64,000 bases of DNA from Argentina anserina (GCF_933775445.1 NC_065877.1:26846001-26910000), one strand, 5' to 3'. Counted from the stretch's first letter, positions 34,605-46,401 are shown. Program-made: numbers and translations. Notes: generated by a model not told the origin, from the sequence alone.

Positions 34605-37056
34605 TAGGGCTCGTCAACGGGCTTTAATAAATTTAAATAAATAGCGGGGCGGGCCGGGTTGGGTATTTTCAAAAATATGAAGATTCAAACCCGCCCACCT
34701 AAGGCGGGCCTTGCGGGATTTTTCGGGCCGGGCCGGGCCTTACGGGTTTGTATTAGAAAAACAATATAATACTCTAATTTAAGGGTTCGAAACAATAAAA
34801 GAATTATTTAAAAACATTCTAAAACAAAAGTCACAAATAAATTCTAGTTTTAAAATATTGTCGATCGACACCAATAGATGTGATCGATATATATATTTAG
34901 GGACCGTGTAAATATTTCATCTAATTCGGACCTCGTTTAACCGTCGGAATTTTCGGTCAACAAAAAAAAGGCGTTTTCACATAATAAAACTTCATTGACC
35001 AGGGTTTTGCCAAATGGTTTTCTCGTTACGACCACGCACGATCGGTGATAAAAATTAGATGATTTCAAATATGTAAACAAATTTCCGCATTCGCATCTTG
35101 GTAATTGGTTCCCCCTTAAGGCATATTAGTGTTGTTTTTGGTTTACCGAAAATTCCGACGGTTAAACGAGGTCCAAATTGGATGAAATGTTAAAATGATC
35201 ATTAAATATATATATATTGATCATGTCGGATGGTGTAGATCGATTCCGAGAAGTTTCCTTCATATAGTCGCTTCATAATGTGATAGTTTTATTATAAACC
35301 TAATATAAATGTTATAATACATTAGTAGACACTTCGGCGATCGATAACTCCAATTCAAAATATGGTCGATCGACACCAGTAGATGTGATTGGTATATATA
35401 TTTAGGAAACCCATAAAAATTTTGTCCGTTTTGGACATGTTTTGACCGTTCGTACCAACGGTCAACTAAAAAAAAAAGGCATTTTGACATATTTAAACCC
35501 CATTGACCGGGGTTTTGCCAAATAGATTTCTGCAGTTCGATCGCGCACGATAGGTAAAAAAAATTAGGTGATTTCATATATGCAAACGGCTTTCGGCATT
35601 CACATATTTGTAATAGGTCCTCCCTTATGGCATATTAGTGGTGTTTTCGATTTACTGAAAATTCCGACGGTTAAACGAAGTCCGAATTTGATGAAATTTT
35701 TACAGGGTCACTAAATATATATACTAATCACATCGGCTAGTATCGATCGATTCCGATAAGTTTTTTTTCATATAGTCACTTCATAATGTGATCGTTTTAT
35801 TATAAACCTAATATAAAGGTTATAATACATTAGTAGACACTTCGGCGATCGACAACTCCAATTCAAAATATGGTCGATCGACACCAGTAGATGTGATCGG
35901 TATATATATTTAGGGAACCCGTAAAAATTTCGTCCGTTTTGGACATGGTTTGACTATTCGTACCAACGGTCAACCGTTCGTACCAACGGTCAACTAAAAA
36001 AGAGGCGTTTTGACATATTTAAACCTCATTGACCGGAGTTTTGCCAAATATATTTCTTCAGTTCGACCGCGCACGATAGGTAACAAAAATTAGGCGATTT
36101 CATATATGCAAACGGCTTTCAACATTCGCATATTTGTAATAGGTCCCCCCTTAGGGCATATTAGTGGTGATTTTGATTTACCAAAAATTCCGCCGAAAAT
36201 TCCGACGGTCAAACTAAGTTCGAATTGGATGAAATTTTTACAGGGTCGCTAAATATATATACTAATCACATCGGTTGGTGTCGATCGATGCCGACAAGTT
36301 TCTTTCATATAGTCGCTTCATAATGCGATAGTTTTAATATAAACCTAATATAAATGTTATAATACATTAGTAGACGCTTCGGCGATCAATAATTATAGTT
36401 CGCAATATGGTCGATCGACACCAGTAGATGTGATCGGTATATATATTTAGGGAACCTGTAAAAATTTCGTCCGTTTTGGATATTGTTTAACCGCCCGTAC
36501 CTACGGTCAACAAAGAAAAAGACGACTTGACATATTAAAATCCTCATTGACCGGGCTTTGCCAAATGAGTTTCCTTGGTGCGACCGCACACAATCGGTGA
36601 CAAAAATTAGGTGATTTCAGATATGCAAACGACTTTTGGTGTTCACATTTTGGGAATGGGTCTTTCCTTATGACATATTAGTGTTGTTTTCGGTTTACCG
36701 GAAATTCCGACGGTCAAACGAATTCCGAATTGGTTGAAATTTTTACAGGGTCACTAAATATATATACCGATCATATCGACTGGTGTCGATCGATCCCGAG
36801 AAGTTTCCTTAATAGTTGCTTCATAATGCAATAGTTTTATTCTAAACCTAATAAAATATGTATGTATAATATTTTATTATTTGGCGGGCTTTTACGGGCC
36901 GGGCCCACAGACCGGGCCGGGTTTCACACCTCTAATTTAAGCCCGGCCCTCCACCCATGGAAGCAGGCTTTCTCGCGGGCCGGGCTGGATAAAAGTCCGT
37001 CGGGCTTGTAGGCCTCCGCGGACTTTTCGGGTCCGCGGGCTAAATGATAAGGCCTA
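34605..37056. mobile_element. hAT-like element carrying a palindromic satellite array
   Basis: 2,452 bp with a perfect 8-bp duplication CCCAGTTG (34,597-34,604 and 37,057-37,064). Ends are TAGGGCTCG and (reverse complement) TAGGCCT. The subterminal 250-300 bp on both sides are rich in GGGCCGGGC. No transposase was seen. The interior is occupied by four tandem units of about 510 bp. Confidence 0.82.
34861..36880. repeat. Four tandem ~510-bp units, each an inverted repeat
   Basis: Units begin at 34,861, 35,366, 35,874 and 36,411, marked by TCGATCGACACCA and then GATGTGATCGGTATATATA. Spacings are 505, 508 and 537 bp; the third unit carries small internal duplications (CGTACCAACGGTCAA doubled near 35,960-35,995). 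Each unit ends with the reverse complement of its start (TATATA..GATCA..TGGTGTCGATCGA), giving arms of roughly 100 bp around a core with ATTCCGACGGT. Confidence 0.85.
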
Positions 37057-37168
37057 CCCAGTTGTTTCTCCAGCGGCTTAAACACTAATAAAGAAAGACT
37101 TTGAGTACATCAAGAGTGGACTTCATTAAATTATACAACATTCACATGTTAACTTCGATCGAGTTAAA

Positions 37169-37174
37169 TATATA
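37169..37174 (+). promoter_or_regulatory. TATA box candidate for the DUF247 gene
   Basis: ATATATAA sequence about 125 bases before the ATG. It predicts a start near 37,200 and a leader of roughly 95 bases containing upstream ATGs. Confidence 0.45.
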
Positions 37175-37228
37175 AGTGTACCATCAGCTTCTGGGAAAAT
37201 TGAAGATTTTCTTCAATCCCAAATTCAA

Positions 37229-37291
37229 ATGGGGAAGGGAAACCTTATAGTTGCAAGTAGATGGATAATCTCGCAGAAAGGCACTTCATAG
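37229..37291 (+). promoter_or_regulatory. Upstream ORF (20 codons) in the DUF247 leader
   Basis: ATG at 37,229 opens a 20-residue ORF (MGKGNLIVASRWIISQKGTS) whose TAG ends four bases before the main ATG at 37,296. A second upstream ATG at 37,261, in another frame, overlaps the main start. Such leaders often lower translation of the main ORF. Whether they lie in the transcript depends on the real start site. Confidence 0.4.
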
Positions 37292-37295
37292 AAGT

Positions 37296-38732
37296 ATGGC
37301 TAGTACCACTTTTGCTACACTTGATGCAAAAATCTTATTAGCAAGAGGTTTCCATGAAGTTTGTGGTGGCAGCTCATCATTGACAGAAGAGCTCGAGGGT
37401 ATTCTTAATCACGAAGATCAAGGGAGGGGGAGTAGTACTAACTCCATGACTTGTATTTACAGGGTTCCTAGCACCATGCATCAAGTGAACAGGAAGGCTT
37501 TCGAACCAAGCATAGTGTCCATCGGTCCTTACCATCACGGCGTTGAAAGACTGCAAGAAATGGAGAAGCTAAAACACACATACTTCCGGCGAGTCTTTCA
37601 ACAGAACTACCATGATCAGTTGGATGGTGCAAAGAAGGCAATGGAGGAAATGGAGGCAGAGACTAGGAGCTGCTACTCGGGACAATCCCAGCTTAGCAGC
37701 AAGGAGTTTGTTAAGATGATGCTGATTGATGGCTGCTTCATCATAGGGTTGCTCAAGGACTCATTGCAGCCCCATTTTGAGCACACACCCTCCATCATTC
37801 AAAGGTGGATGCTTCCAACACTGCGCCGGGATTTGATCAAGCTAGAAAACCAGCTTCCTCTATTTGTCTTGCGCGAATTATTTCAGCTCACCAAAGCAAG
37901 CACTACTTCTCATGAAAAATCAATTGCAAGTTGGAAATTGGAAGCACTAACCCTTCGTTTCTTCAAGCCTCTACTGCGAGGACATGTTGTGACCGAACCA
38001 CCGCAGCATTATGCACCAAAACAATGTCAAAGCAGCAGCAGCAAGCACTTTCTTCATCTTTTCCACAACAGAATCAGTCCAGACTGCTCCACCGGTCCAG
38101 TAGTGCAAGTCCTGAAGCGAGGGAAACAAACCAAACAGGTTCTATCAATACAAGAGCTTAAGGAGGCCGGAGTCAAGTTCACAACAGACCGCTCTCGCGG
38201 GCCATTGGACATCACATTCGGTCGAGGCCCTTGGGGTTGGGGGAAGGTGCTCACAATCCCTCGTATACACATTGATGATCACAGAGGCACATTGTTTCGA
38301 AACATGGTTGCATTCGAAAAATGTGACCCCAACTGCAACCAAGATGTTACATCCTATCTGTTTTTCCTCGACAGACTCATCAACTCGGCCAAGGATGTAG
38401 GGCTTCTGCACTACCATGGAGTCCTGCACCACTCTCTAGGCAGCAACAGGAGGGTGGCGAAACTCGTCAACAACCTCTGCAAGGAGGTCAGTCCGGATGT
38501 TTCCATGTCCTACTTGTACAAGGTGGTTACAGATGTCAATGAGTACTATAGTTCCAAGTATGGAAGAATAAGAGGCTTCTTGGTACACCACCATTTCAGT
38601 AGCTGGTTGGTGGGCATCTCAACTCTTGGAGCATGCTTAGCTCTTTACCTAACATTCATTCAGACCGGATGCACAGTCGCCACTGCCCGCAATGACTTGC
38701 ACACACACACATCACATTCGGAGATTTTCTAA
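37296..38732 (+). CDS. DUF247 (UPF0481) protein
   Basis: Plant-specific DUF247 family, mostly membrane-associated proteins of unknown biochemistry; some grass members act in self-incompatibility. The intact single-exon ORF codes 478 residues, a normal length. N-terminal hallmark: CIYRVPSTMHQVNRKAFEPS and VSIGPYHHGVERLQEMEKLK (about residues 48-90). Then KMMLIDGCFIIGLL (near 145) and RRDLIKLENQLPLFVLRELF (near 190). Late motifs are YHGVLHHSLGSNRRVAKLVN and LYKVVTDVNEYYSSKYGRIR. A C-terminal transmembrane segment (WLVGISTLGACLALYLTFI, about 435-453) precedes a short polar tail. No broken motifs. Confidence 0.95.
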   Translation: MASTTFATLDAKILLARGFHEVCGGSSSLTEELEGILNHEDQGRGSSTNSMTCIYRVPSTMHQVNRKAFEPSIVSIGPYHHGVERLQEMEKLKHTYFRRVFQQNYHDQLDGAKKAMEEMEAETRSCYSGQSQLSSKEFVKMMLIDGCFIIGLLKDSLQPHFEHTPSIIQRWMLPTLRRDLIKLENQLPLFVLRELFQLTKASTTSHEKSIASWKLEALTLRFFKPLLRGHVVTEPPQHYAPKQCQSSSSKHFLHLFHNRISPDCSTGPVVQVLKRGKQTKQVLSIQELKEAGVKFTTDRSRGPLDITFGRGPWGWGKVLTIPRIHIDDHRGTLFRNMVAFEKCDPNCNQDVTSYLFFLDRLINSAKDVGLLHYHGVLHHSLGSNRRVAKLVNNLCKEVSPDVSMSYLYKVVTDVNEYYSSKYGRIRGFLVHHHFSSWLVGISTLGACLALYLTFIQTGCTVATARNDLHTHTSHSEIF

Positions 38733-40837
38733 AAGAGTCTTTGCTTTGGCATCATATATCTAGATGGGGATCATTCGGAAATTTGCCAAGCATCCTTGGG
38801 CAACATTTTGAGACCATGGTCACTGGCTATTCTGAGAATAAGGTCTTTGATCGTGGTGACACGAAGAACTGTCATCAGGACATGGTCAGTGGCAGCACAA
38901 AGAGGATGCAGTACTGTGTATACTACTTGACATAAGCATCTATATTCAACAAGTTAGCTTCATCACATCAGTATGAGGGATGTAGCTATCTACCTCTATA
39001 GTGAACAATCCAAATTCGATTATGTTTCGTGTGCCTTCAATGCCAAATTTCTTTCTTATTTTTGATCCAATTTTATGTAATTCTATTACTTTTGCAAAAT
39101 GAATATTGAATTTACTTTTTATCGTTAACGTTCAACGAACCCAGCGGATCGGATCATGCTCAGCATCAGGCGAGGAGGAGAGCTGCTTACTCATGTCTGG
39201 CTTCTTATGGCACATCTTGGTTTAACTGAACAGATCCAAAATTCAGAGGGCTATGTAAGGGCAAAACTGATGGTGCAATAAACACTTCGTGTCTTGTGGT
39301 GCTATTTGCATTTTTCATTGTTCTCTTTGGTTAAAATTTTTTTTGCCTTGGGTTTTATATTCCTTAGTTATGTTTATTGTTTGGGAACTTCTATTCACAT
39401 TTCTACAATTGGTATTGGAAATTACCATCATCAAATTTACTTAAATAATTATAATTATTATGTCATCGACAGTAAAATGCATATCAGCCCACAAGAAATC
39501 TATCCAGTATATCACCTTTTCTTGTTCTTTAAAAATTTCAGCTGATAGTCCACCACACCAAATTTGGTTGCGATCCACAGAAGAGAGCTGGCAGCTATTA
39601 AATCAGACAGTGCATTTTTCCCCCAGAAACTGAAAGTTCGTTTTGGTACAAGAATAGGGGAAGTTTTATTTGGTGGAAGAACAGCAAAAGTTAGCAAAAG
39701 AGATTTTGGGAAAATATTGGGGTTTACCCCAAGCCATCCCAAGGCTTGGACATCTAATGTCAGGGGAAGATGTGATAGTGCTGAAGAATCGAGAAAGGGG
39801 CTACAATACCCGTTTTAAGCCCCATTCTATTATAACAGGTCACTCTGTAGTCTGTATTGTACTCGATTATAACCGTATTAAGCCTTTAATAAGCTCGTCA
39901 AAATAAAAGTGTGCTAGTGGCTTATTATCATGAGCGGTTCAGTGATATGTTTTAGCACTCGATTATTGACATTTTAAAGTTTTATAGGATTCTATAAATT
40001 ACGGTGTTCAATGTTTGATCATGTTAAATAGGGTTTACTTCTGAATCTGAATTAAATAGCAAAGTAATCCCAAATGGCATATGTATTAGAAATGTTCGAG
40101 TCAGACCTTGAAGCAATCTGTTGTTGAGGATTGTATCCTTTTCTCTTAGAGCTATGACACAGTACTCAGCTGGGTTTCATGCATGATAAATAGTCCTCAA
40201 TACCTGTATTTGAAATTGAGATTCATACGTAAAATGGTTATTAAGACAAGAGTACCCTGCAAATGAGTTCTCAATACAGAGATGTGTTCATTTCAATTAA
40301 CTTATTAATTTGTTAAAAATCACCGACCTGTCTCTCTGGCATTTTAGCGAACAGGTTATCTGCGTCCAGTGCTTTTATCTCTTCCTCTCCTGATTGGACC
40401 TGGAAGGCTGGAACACACTGAAAATACACAATGTATTCAAAACAAAGACAATCCCGCACAGATTTTCCATCTTGAGATCGAGGAAGGAAACTTGTATACT
40501 GTTTTACGGCTAACCTTTCAAGCAGGCTGACTTGAGTGACTTGCATTGTTCGCCATCTTTATATGGGACATGTTAACCGCATACAGTAATTTTTCTCTTC
40601 ATAAAGATCATGAGGCGAATCCGTCGATCGGAATATATCAGGACCCGGCTGGTTAGACGTGGTTGCTTATAAGTTATAACTGAGAGAGGTTGATTAGGTT
40701 AAATTTGAGAGCTAATGAGACGATGAGTTCTTTCTCCGAGTTTACATACATTTCGGCTCTCTGCGATGAACAACAAGGCCAAAAGGCCCACGTGTAAACC
40801 TAGATAAGAACTGAATTCCTTCTTTCATATCATTATC
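38733..40837. other. 3' flank of the DUF247 gene and intergenic DNA
   Basis: The first few hundred bases are probably 3' untranslated region. Around 39,560-39,830 (plus) and 40,313-40,546 (minus) there are short ORFs with some codon-like composition but no recognisable motif, start or splice support. No transposon ends were found. Confidence 0.35.
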
Positions 40838-40844
40838 TTATATA
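40838..40844 (+). promoter_or_regulatory. TATA box candidate for the zinc-knuckle gene
   Basis: TATATAG within ATCTTATATAGAC, about 50 bases before the ATG at 40,893. It disfavours the in-frame ATG at 40,848, which would fall upstream of the expected start site. Confidence 0.5.
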
Positions 40845-40892
40845 GACTTGAGCCTTCGCCTCTCTGGCTCTCTGTTTGATCTGATCCCAACC

Positions 40893-41677
40893 ATGAGTGC
40901 CTCCCACCTGACCCAATCAGAAAAGGGCCTTAGGCTGAGCGAGATTCCTGACCCAAAATTCATCCAAGGTTCTCATCTGATTTCTGTTTATATATATTTT
41001 GATCCATGTCCACTACTCATTCTTAAATTGAGGATCCTCATTCGATTTCTGTTTATATATTTTGATTGTGCAATTGATTGAGTATATGAGGAGAAGGAGG
41101 GTTACATTTTCTATGTTTGAAGGGTTATTTTGGTGGTCAATTTGTTTTTGAAAACTGGTTCTTGTCTTTCCTTGTCTTGGCTTATATAAGCAATAAATTC
41201 CTAGTTCTATTCTGAATAGGATTTTCACCTGCAGGGGCTGCTAATGAAACTGGAAGGTCAGAAATCTCTAACTTCATCCAGATGGGTCCGATCAAGGGTT
41301 CACAGGTTGTTGGAACACCTCCGAGTGAAGCCATTTTGTCACAGATTCCTTGCGCATTATGCATGTCTGCAGATCATGACGCTCGTCATTGCCTCGGCAA
41401 TGAAAACAGGAGGAGGTACTATAATTATTGCATGGTGTGCAATAAGAAAGTCCATTTGACGGAAGAATGCCCCAAAGCAACTAAACAAGTCCTGGCGAAG
41501 CTTCAATTTTGCTGTGTGCGCGACAAGAATACTGATCATAACACTTTCCGCTGCCCCAACAGAGAGACGTTATGTGATCTCAGAGGCAAAAGAGGGCACT
41601 GTTTAATGCGGGCCCTCACAACTCTGACTCTGATGATGTTGATGGGTGGCGGATCTAGAAATTTTTTATCAACCTAG
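40893..41677 (+). CDS. Zinc-knuckle (CCHC) protein, two exons, 3' end altered by a transposon
   Basis: Exon 1 is 40,893-40,968 (MSASHLTQSEKGLRLSEIPD...) and exon 2 is 41,235-41,677. Donor GTTCTC and acceptor CTGCAG join in frame, giving 172 residues. Exon 2 carries two perfect CX2CX4HX4C knuckles, CALCMSADHDARHC and CMVCNKKVHLTEEC. Two further knuckles each lack a cysteine (CVRDKNTDHNTFRC and CDLRGKRGHC). Such knuckles bind single-stranded nucleic acid in other proteins, and the role here is unknown. The last ~11 codons are read from a hAT-like insertion at 41,644. Reading past the insertion in the neighbouring frame gives an acidic end (HNSDSDDVD) and a stop soon after, suggesting the original C-terminus. 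Could be a small gene or a fragment of a larger one. Confidence 0.55.
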
Positions 41678-42418
41678 TTAAAATTAAGATAAATTCAATC
41701 GTAGTGCAATCAATTGAACCAAATCAAAAAATATTTAGTAAGCACCAAATGTTATAATAGCACGTATAACCAGTAAATTTGAAAGCATATATAGTTTAAT
41801 CAATTCAATTAAATGAACAAAATATCATCATTAAATATTTAATCTCAAAGTAAAATGTTTGCATCATAAACAAATAACGATAAAACAATAATGGAAAAGC
41901 ATAATATGATCAAATATGGTTTAATTGAATCATGCATGGAGCATGATAGAATAACACTTACTTGATAGAACTACAGAACGAAAATAAATCAATGAGGTTG
42001 GCATCTCAAGCTCTCAGAGAGATCGTTAAAGGAATTTAATTTTGGGGAGATCGTTTACATGGTTTGTATCTAAAACTCTTATGGGAGAAACTCTAGTAGT
42101 CCCAAATACATTTGTGGTCGTTTCAGACTTTCAATCTTATTAGTACTGACCTTACATCCTTTTTTTTTTCTCAGAGGAAGTATTTGAAATGAGGTCGTTA
42201 TTAGACTCTCATTAATTATGAATGACACCATCTTGACGTATAACCACGAGAAAAATTTAAAAAGGACGTCTGCAACTCTACATGTCTTCTTCCTCTCCAA
42301 ATTTTGTCCAATCTGCCATTGAAACAAAGTTTACATGGAGCAAACCTATAAAATTTATGGTGATAAACAAAAACCCAGCCTAGGCAGCTGCCTAGACTCA
42401 ACCATGAATGGATCCGCC
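41644..42418. mobile_element. hAT-like element in the 3' end of the zinc-knuckle gene
   Basis: Ends GGGTGGCGGATCTAG and (reverse complement) GGCGGATCCATTC are the GGCGGATC-type termini also seen at 62,546-62,770. The hexamer GTTGAT flanks both sides (41,638-41,643 and 42,419-42,424). A full 8-bp duplication is not clear. About 775 bp, AT-rich inside, no transposase. Confidence 0.65.
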
Positions 42419-42955
42419 GTTGATTATGAATTTTAATCAGAGAATTCAAAAAGTTGTTGTGATTGTTACTTGTTGTGTTAGACTTTGCCAGTTTCATTGC
42501 CGTTGTAATAATCACCCAAACCGTTGGCGGCAGCAGATAGTGTGGTATCTATGCATACAATCCGCCTAGTGCGGAGACATTGACGTAGCCACAGTACAGC
42601 CAGGAGGATCAGTTGACCCTAGCAAGACCACAGAAAAATATTCCCACCACTGAAGCATAAGCCCCGTTCAGGTAGGCCCAGAAGAACCAAGCGAATTACT
42701 GTATCAATCGGCCAAGATACTCTAGGTTGAAGAAGGCCTCACGCGTGTCTCAGCCTCATAGGTCTCCAACACAGTAGTTAAAATCTGTTAACAGGCCTAC
42801 ATTTCTGCAGATAGTGGCCCGGGGACTTTCCTGGGCCTGATCCATCTTCAAGAATTGCAGCTCAATCGCTTTGTCCAGTGGTGTTATCCTACATGATTTA
42901 CCCCATATTATAAACGGGTAAGGAGGACCCTCATATGCGATGCGGGACTTCAAAC

Positions 42956-43510
42956 TAGGGGTGGGTACGAGACGGGATGGGACGGGACGGGGCTCATCCC
43001 ACGTCACATCCCATTCTTTTGAATCGAGACGAGATCAGGACGGGACGAGGGTTTTTAAGAATGCATCTCACTCGGGATTAATCCCGGTTGGGACGGGACG
43101 GGACAAATCCCACCTTCCTATGAAGTTAAATAAAAACCTATATTTTTACTTTTTCATAACAAAGTAACATTTAATAATGAAATTTTAACAAAAAAAATGC
43201 ATATTATGTTCAAAATATTATAATTTACCATTATTATTTGAGTTGATATAATTTTGGAGTTATTAAGAACATAAATTAATTTCATTTTGATACAAATATA
43301 TAAGAATTTTTAAGTTTTTATTAAAAGTGGGACGGAACGGAACGAAGCGGGATAGAAATTATTCGTCCCACGTCTCATCCCACCATTATGAAACGGGACG
43401 GGATCGGGACAGGACGAACGTTTTTAGACCTCCGTCCCGTCCCGTCCCTATGAATTTCGAGATGGAATCGGGACGGGATCGGGATTTCTGTTTTTTTATG
43501 CTCACCCCTA
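42956..43510. mobile_element. hAT-like MITE, TAGGGGTGGG family (copy 2, inverted)
   Basis: 555 bp with ends TAGGGGTGGGTA and CTCACCCCTA and a perfect 8-bp duplication CTTCAAAC (42,948-42,955 and 43,511-43,518). Its AT-rich core is the reverse complement of that in 33,974-34,478. Confidence 0.88.
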
Positions 43511-43749
43511 CTTCAAACTCTTCAACACGTACACTTCGAATTCTTATAGGCTTTCAGAAGCCAAAGCTGGATTACCATACACATACATCCATCTTTACTC
43601 CATGAGAATCCTTTTCAACTTATGGGAGGAAACTACTCCCTGTCAACTATCTAAAGTGATTTAAACTCGTGGGGGGAAACTACTCCATGCCTACTATCAA
43701 CAGTCACTTTACATCCAACCTCGTGTATATTAGTACTATAAAACTACAA

Positions 43750-46401
43750 CTAAGAGTCATATATGCGAATCGCAGTGCGGATCTCCTGCCTGCAGACCGG
43801 GCACTTGGGTGACGTGCTCCGCTCAACGGATATACAGCAGAGATGGCAGCACACGAGATGCCCGCATGGAATGAAGGCCGATCTTCTTCTCCTTGTCAGA
43901 CAGATGACGCATAACTGCCCATCAAATACGTCCCCATCTTCCTCATCTTCCACATCTTCTGCTTCAAATTGAAGAGCAGCAATGGTTTCAGCTGCATCGC
44001 TTTCTTGCTGTTCTTGACTTTGTTGCATTTGTTGCCTCCATTCTTTCAATTTGTGCCAATTCCTGAAGACAGTATTCGCCAAATTTATGTATTTAAACAA
44101 ACTCCTAATTTTGTGATCATCAATGCAAGAAACAACAAAATAAAAAGGGAGAAAACAAAAGAAAGGAAGCTGCAGGTTGAAGGACATGAACAAATCTCAG
44201 TTCTTGTTTCTACAAACCGCTTGTCTCGCTATTGGACACTATGAGAGGACAATCAGACAGTATTCTATTTTACTGAGATCTAAGAGCAAGGCAAAATAAA
44301 GATATTTACGATTTCCTTCCCCAGTAGGAGAATCAAGACATAGGCTTTGGTTGAAAACAAGCCAATGGAGGCTAGAATTCTAATTCACGAAAGACATACA
44401 ATAACCAAGTGAAAAGAAGCAGAAAATTAAGAGCTTAACACTGACGCCATAGAAGGTACACTAATTCCGACAGTGAAATCACCCAACACCATAAAGGTGA
44501 TTCTTTACACTAGCCTAGGAAGTTAGGAAACATCTATTCGCTATCACAATTGAATAAGAATCTGCATGACCAACAAAATACAAGAATTAACATTTTTGTG
44601 TGATAGTTTACCTAACAGCAGCGTAGCAGAGGATTCCAACTGACAACAAACCAAAACCGACCCCAACCCAGAATCTAGCGTTTGACTTTGATTCAAGATA
44701 GAGAACCAACTCATCCTTATCCAGCAAAGACCTGCAAAAGGTACATAATTGATATATATCTACTTACACAAAAACCGATAAAGTATAAACAAGCTAAAAT
44801 TCTTTCAGGACTGGTGACTCTCAAGCACAACTTCACATTTCAACAGCCACATATAAACAAATCAGTGAAAGATATGGAAATAGTCAGAATTTCAAAGAGC
44901 AAATAACAAAATAAGTAAACATCAAAAAGAGAAATATGTAACAAATAATTTGAAGATGGCAATCCCTGTAGTACTAACAGTGAAGAGAAGTCTCAGTTGA
45001 CCTAAAATACGGTGAGAATCACACTGTTTAACCACAACTAGAAGCAAAAAGGCCAATTAGGCAATTATCATCATCACAAATGCCTCACATGTTCACAAAA
45101 TACGAAGTCACAGATATAGCAGAAGATTGAGAGAATACAATTAGCTAGAGTGTGGCTAACAACATTCTAATATCCAACTACAAACGGCAAATCACATACT
45201 GTTTGACTACAACTAAAAGCAACAAGGCCAGTCATCACAAATCCCCGAGATTCACAAAAAAAGAAGTCACAGATATAGCACAAGATTAAGAGAATACATT
45301 TTCCAGTGTACGAGTGACGACATTCTAATATCCAAACTACAATCCACTAAAATTCCGAGGAGATAAAATCCTTACATAAAACAGGGAAGATCACTACACG
45401 ACTTGATTTCTGGTGCCCCATTTTGGAAATTGCAGATGCCAACAGCACTGACTTCAACTCCCACAGGAAGTACCTTCTCTTCATCTAGTAGACCAATCTT
45501 CAAAACACAATACAGGAATTGCGATCACCAAATTGTCAATCTACTAAACAACAAAGCAAATAACCGAGAGCACATATCCCTCACCGGGTGATCATGGAAA
45601 AGAACTCTCTGCAGGAATGTATAGGGATTGAGATTAAACAGCTGCTTTTGCTGATAGACAGTCACAAGAGGCAACGGATGGCTTGAGCCACTCAAATTCG
45701 GCACAACAAAATCCGAACTCCCAGTCTCACCAAGCACAAATGGAACCTGAAACAAAGCATTATCGAAATTTCAAATCTTCAACAACTTCTTATACACTCA
45801 AAAACCACCGAAATTCACATATATGATTTGAACTACCGATTTCATCGTGCTTGATTCACTTGGAGAAAACATCTTGAGCAATCTCCCTTTCAAATCATAC
45901 GTCAGCCCAAACAAGCTCATCCACTCGTCATATATAAGCTTCAGGATTAACAATTCCCAATTCAATTACACGAAATCAATAACTGAAACTGAAAATTGCT
46001 TAAAATGGAAAGAAAATCAGGATCACTAAGCTCACCCGCTGCGTTCGCTCGACGATGACGGCGTCGATGAACGTCTTCTCGCTGGTCTCAGGGTTGACGA
46101 TGGCGCTGGACTTGAGGCTCTTGAAGATTGCGTCGGCGCCGGGCTTGGCCTGGACGCAGCCGCGGAGGACGACGAGCTTGGCGGCATCGGACGGCTGCGA
46201 TACGTCGGGGATTAGAAAGCGGAGATCGGAGACTTTGACGGAGGGAGCTTCGCGGATCTTGCGGACGGCGGAGGAGGTTGATTTGTAGGAGAGGAAGGAG
46301 TTGATGGAAGCGGCGGCGGTGATGGCGCCGAAAACGGCGCCGTCTAAGGAGAAGAGAAGGTCGGATAGTAGCGAGGATAGGGTTTGGTCGTTCGAGGACA
46401 T
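43750..46401 (-). CDS. SPL2: SP1-like RING E3 ubiquitin ligase (SPL2-type), five exons
   Basis: Membrane RING E3 ligase of the MUL1/SP1 family; Arabidopsis SP1 acts in chloroplast outer-membrane protein turnover. Exons (coding strand order): 46,401-46,036; 45,746-45,585; 45,497-45,376; 44,731-44,612; 44,062-43,750. All introns have GT-AG ends and the split codons join (AT|G, AG|G), giving 360 residues. Residues 10-40 hold an N-terminal hydrophobic region (SLDGAVFGAITAAASI). The middle part is the GIDE/BAM domain (LVVLRGCVQAKPG; QKQLFNLNPYTFLQRVLFHD; EKVLPVGVEVSAVG). A second membrane segment is FWVGVGFGLLSVGILCYAAV (about 237-256). The C-terminal C3HC4 RING is CVICLTRRRR, FIPCGHLVCCHLC, CPVCRQEI. 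All zinc ligands are present. SPL2 rather than SP1 is chosen from overall resemblance. Confidence 0.93.
45018..45345. repeat. Two-copy ~172-bp tandem duplication in SPL2 intron 3
   Basis: Copies at about 45,018-45,189 and 45,190-45,345 share AAGTCACAGATATAGCA, GACTACAACTAAAAGCA-type and ACATTCTAATATCCA stretches with moderate divergence. It lies between exons 3 and 4 and leaves the splice sites untouched. Confidence 0.75.

Noticed and set aside
39564..39906. Short plus-strand ORFs between the DUF247 and zinc-knuckle genes
   Set aside because: Two overlapping frames without family motifs, start context or promoter.
40313..40546. 77-codon minus-strand ORF
   Set aside because: Slightly codon-like, but no recognisable domain and no splice or promoter evidence.
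42940..43605. Arg/Gly/Asp-rich ORFs
   Set aside because: They arise from GGGACGGGAC repeats in a hAT-like MITE.
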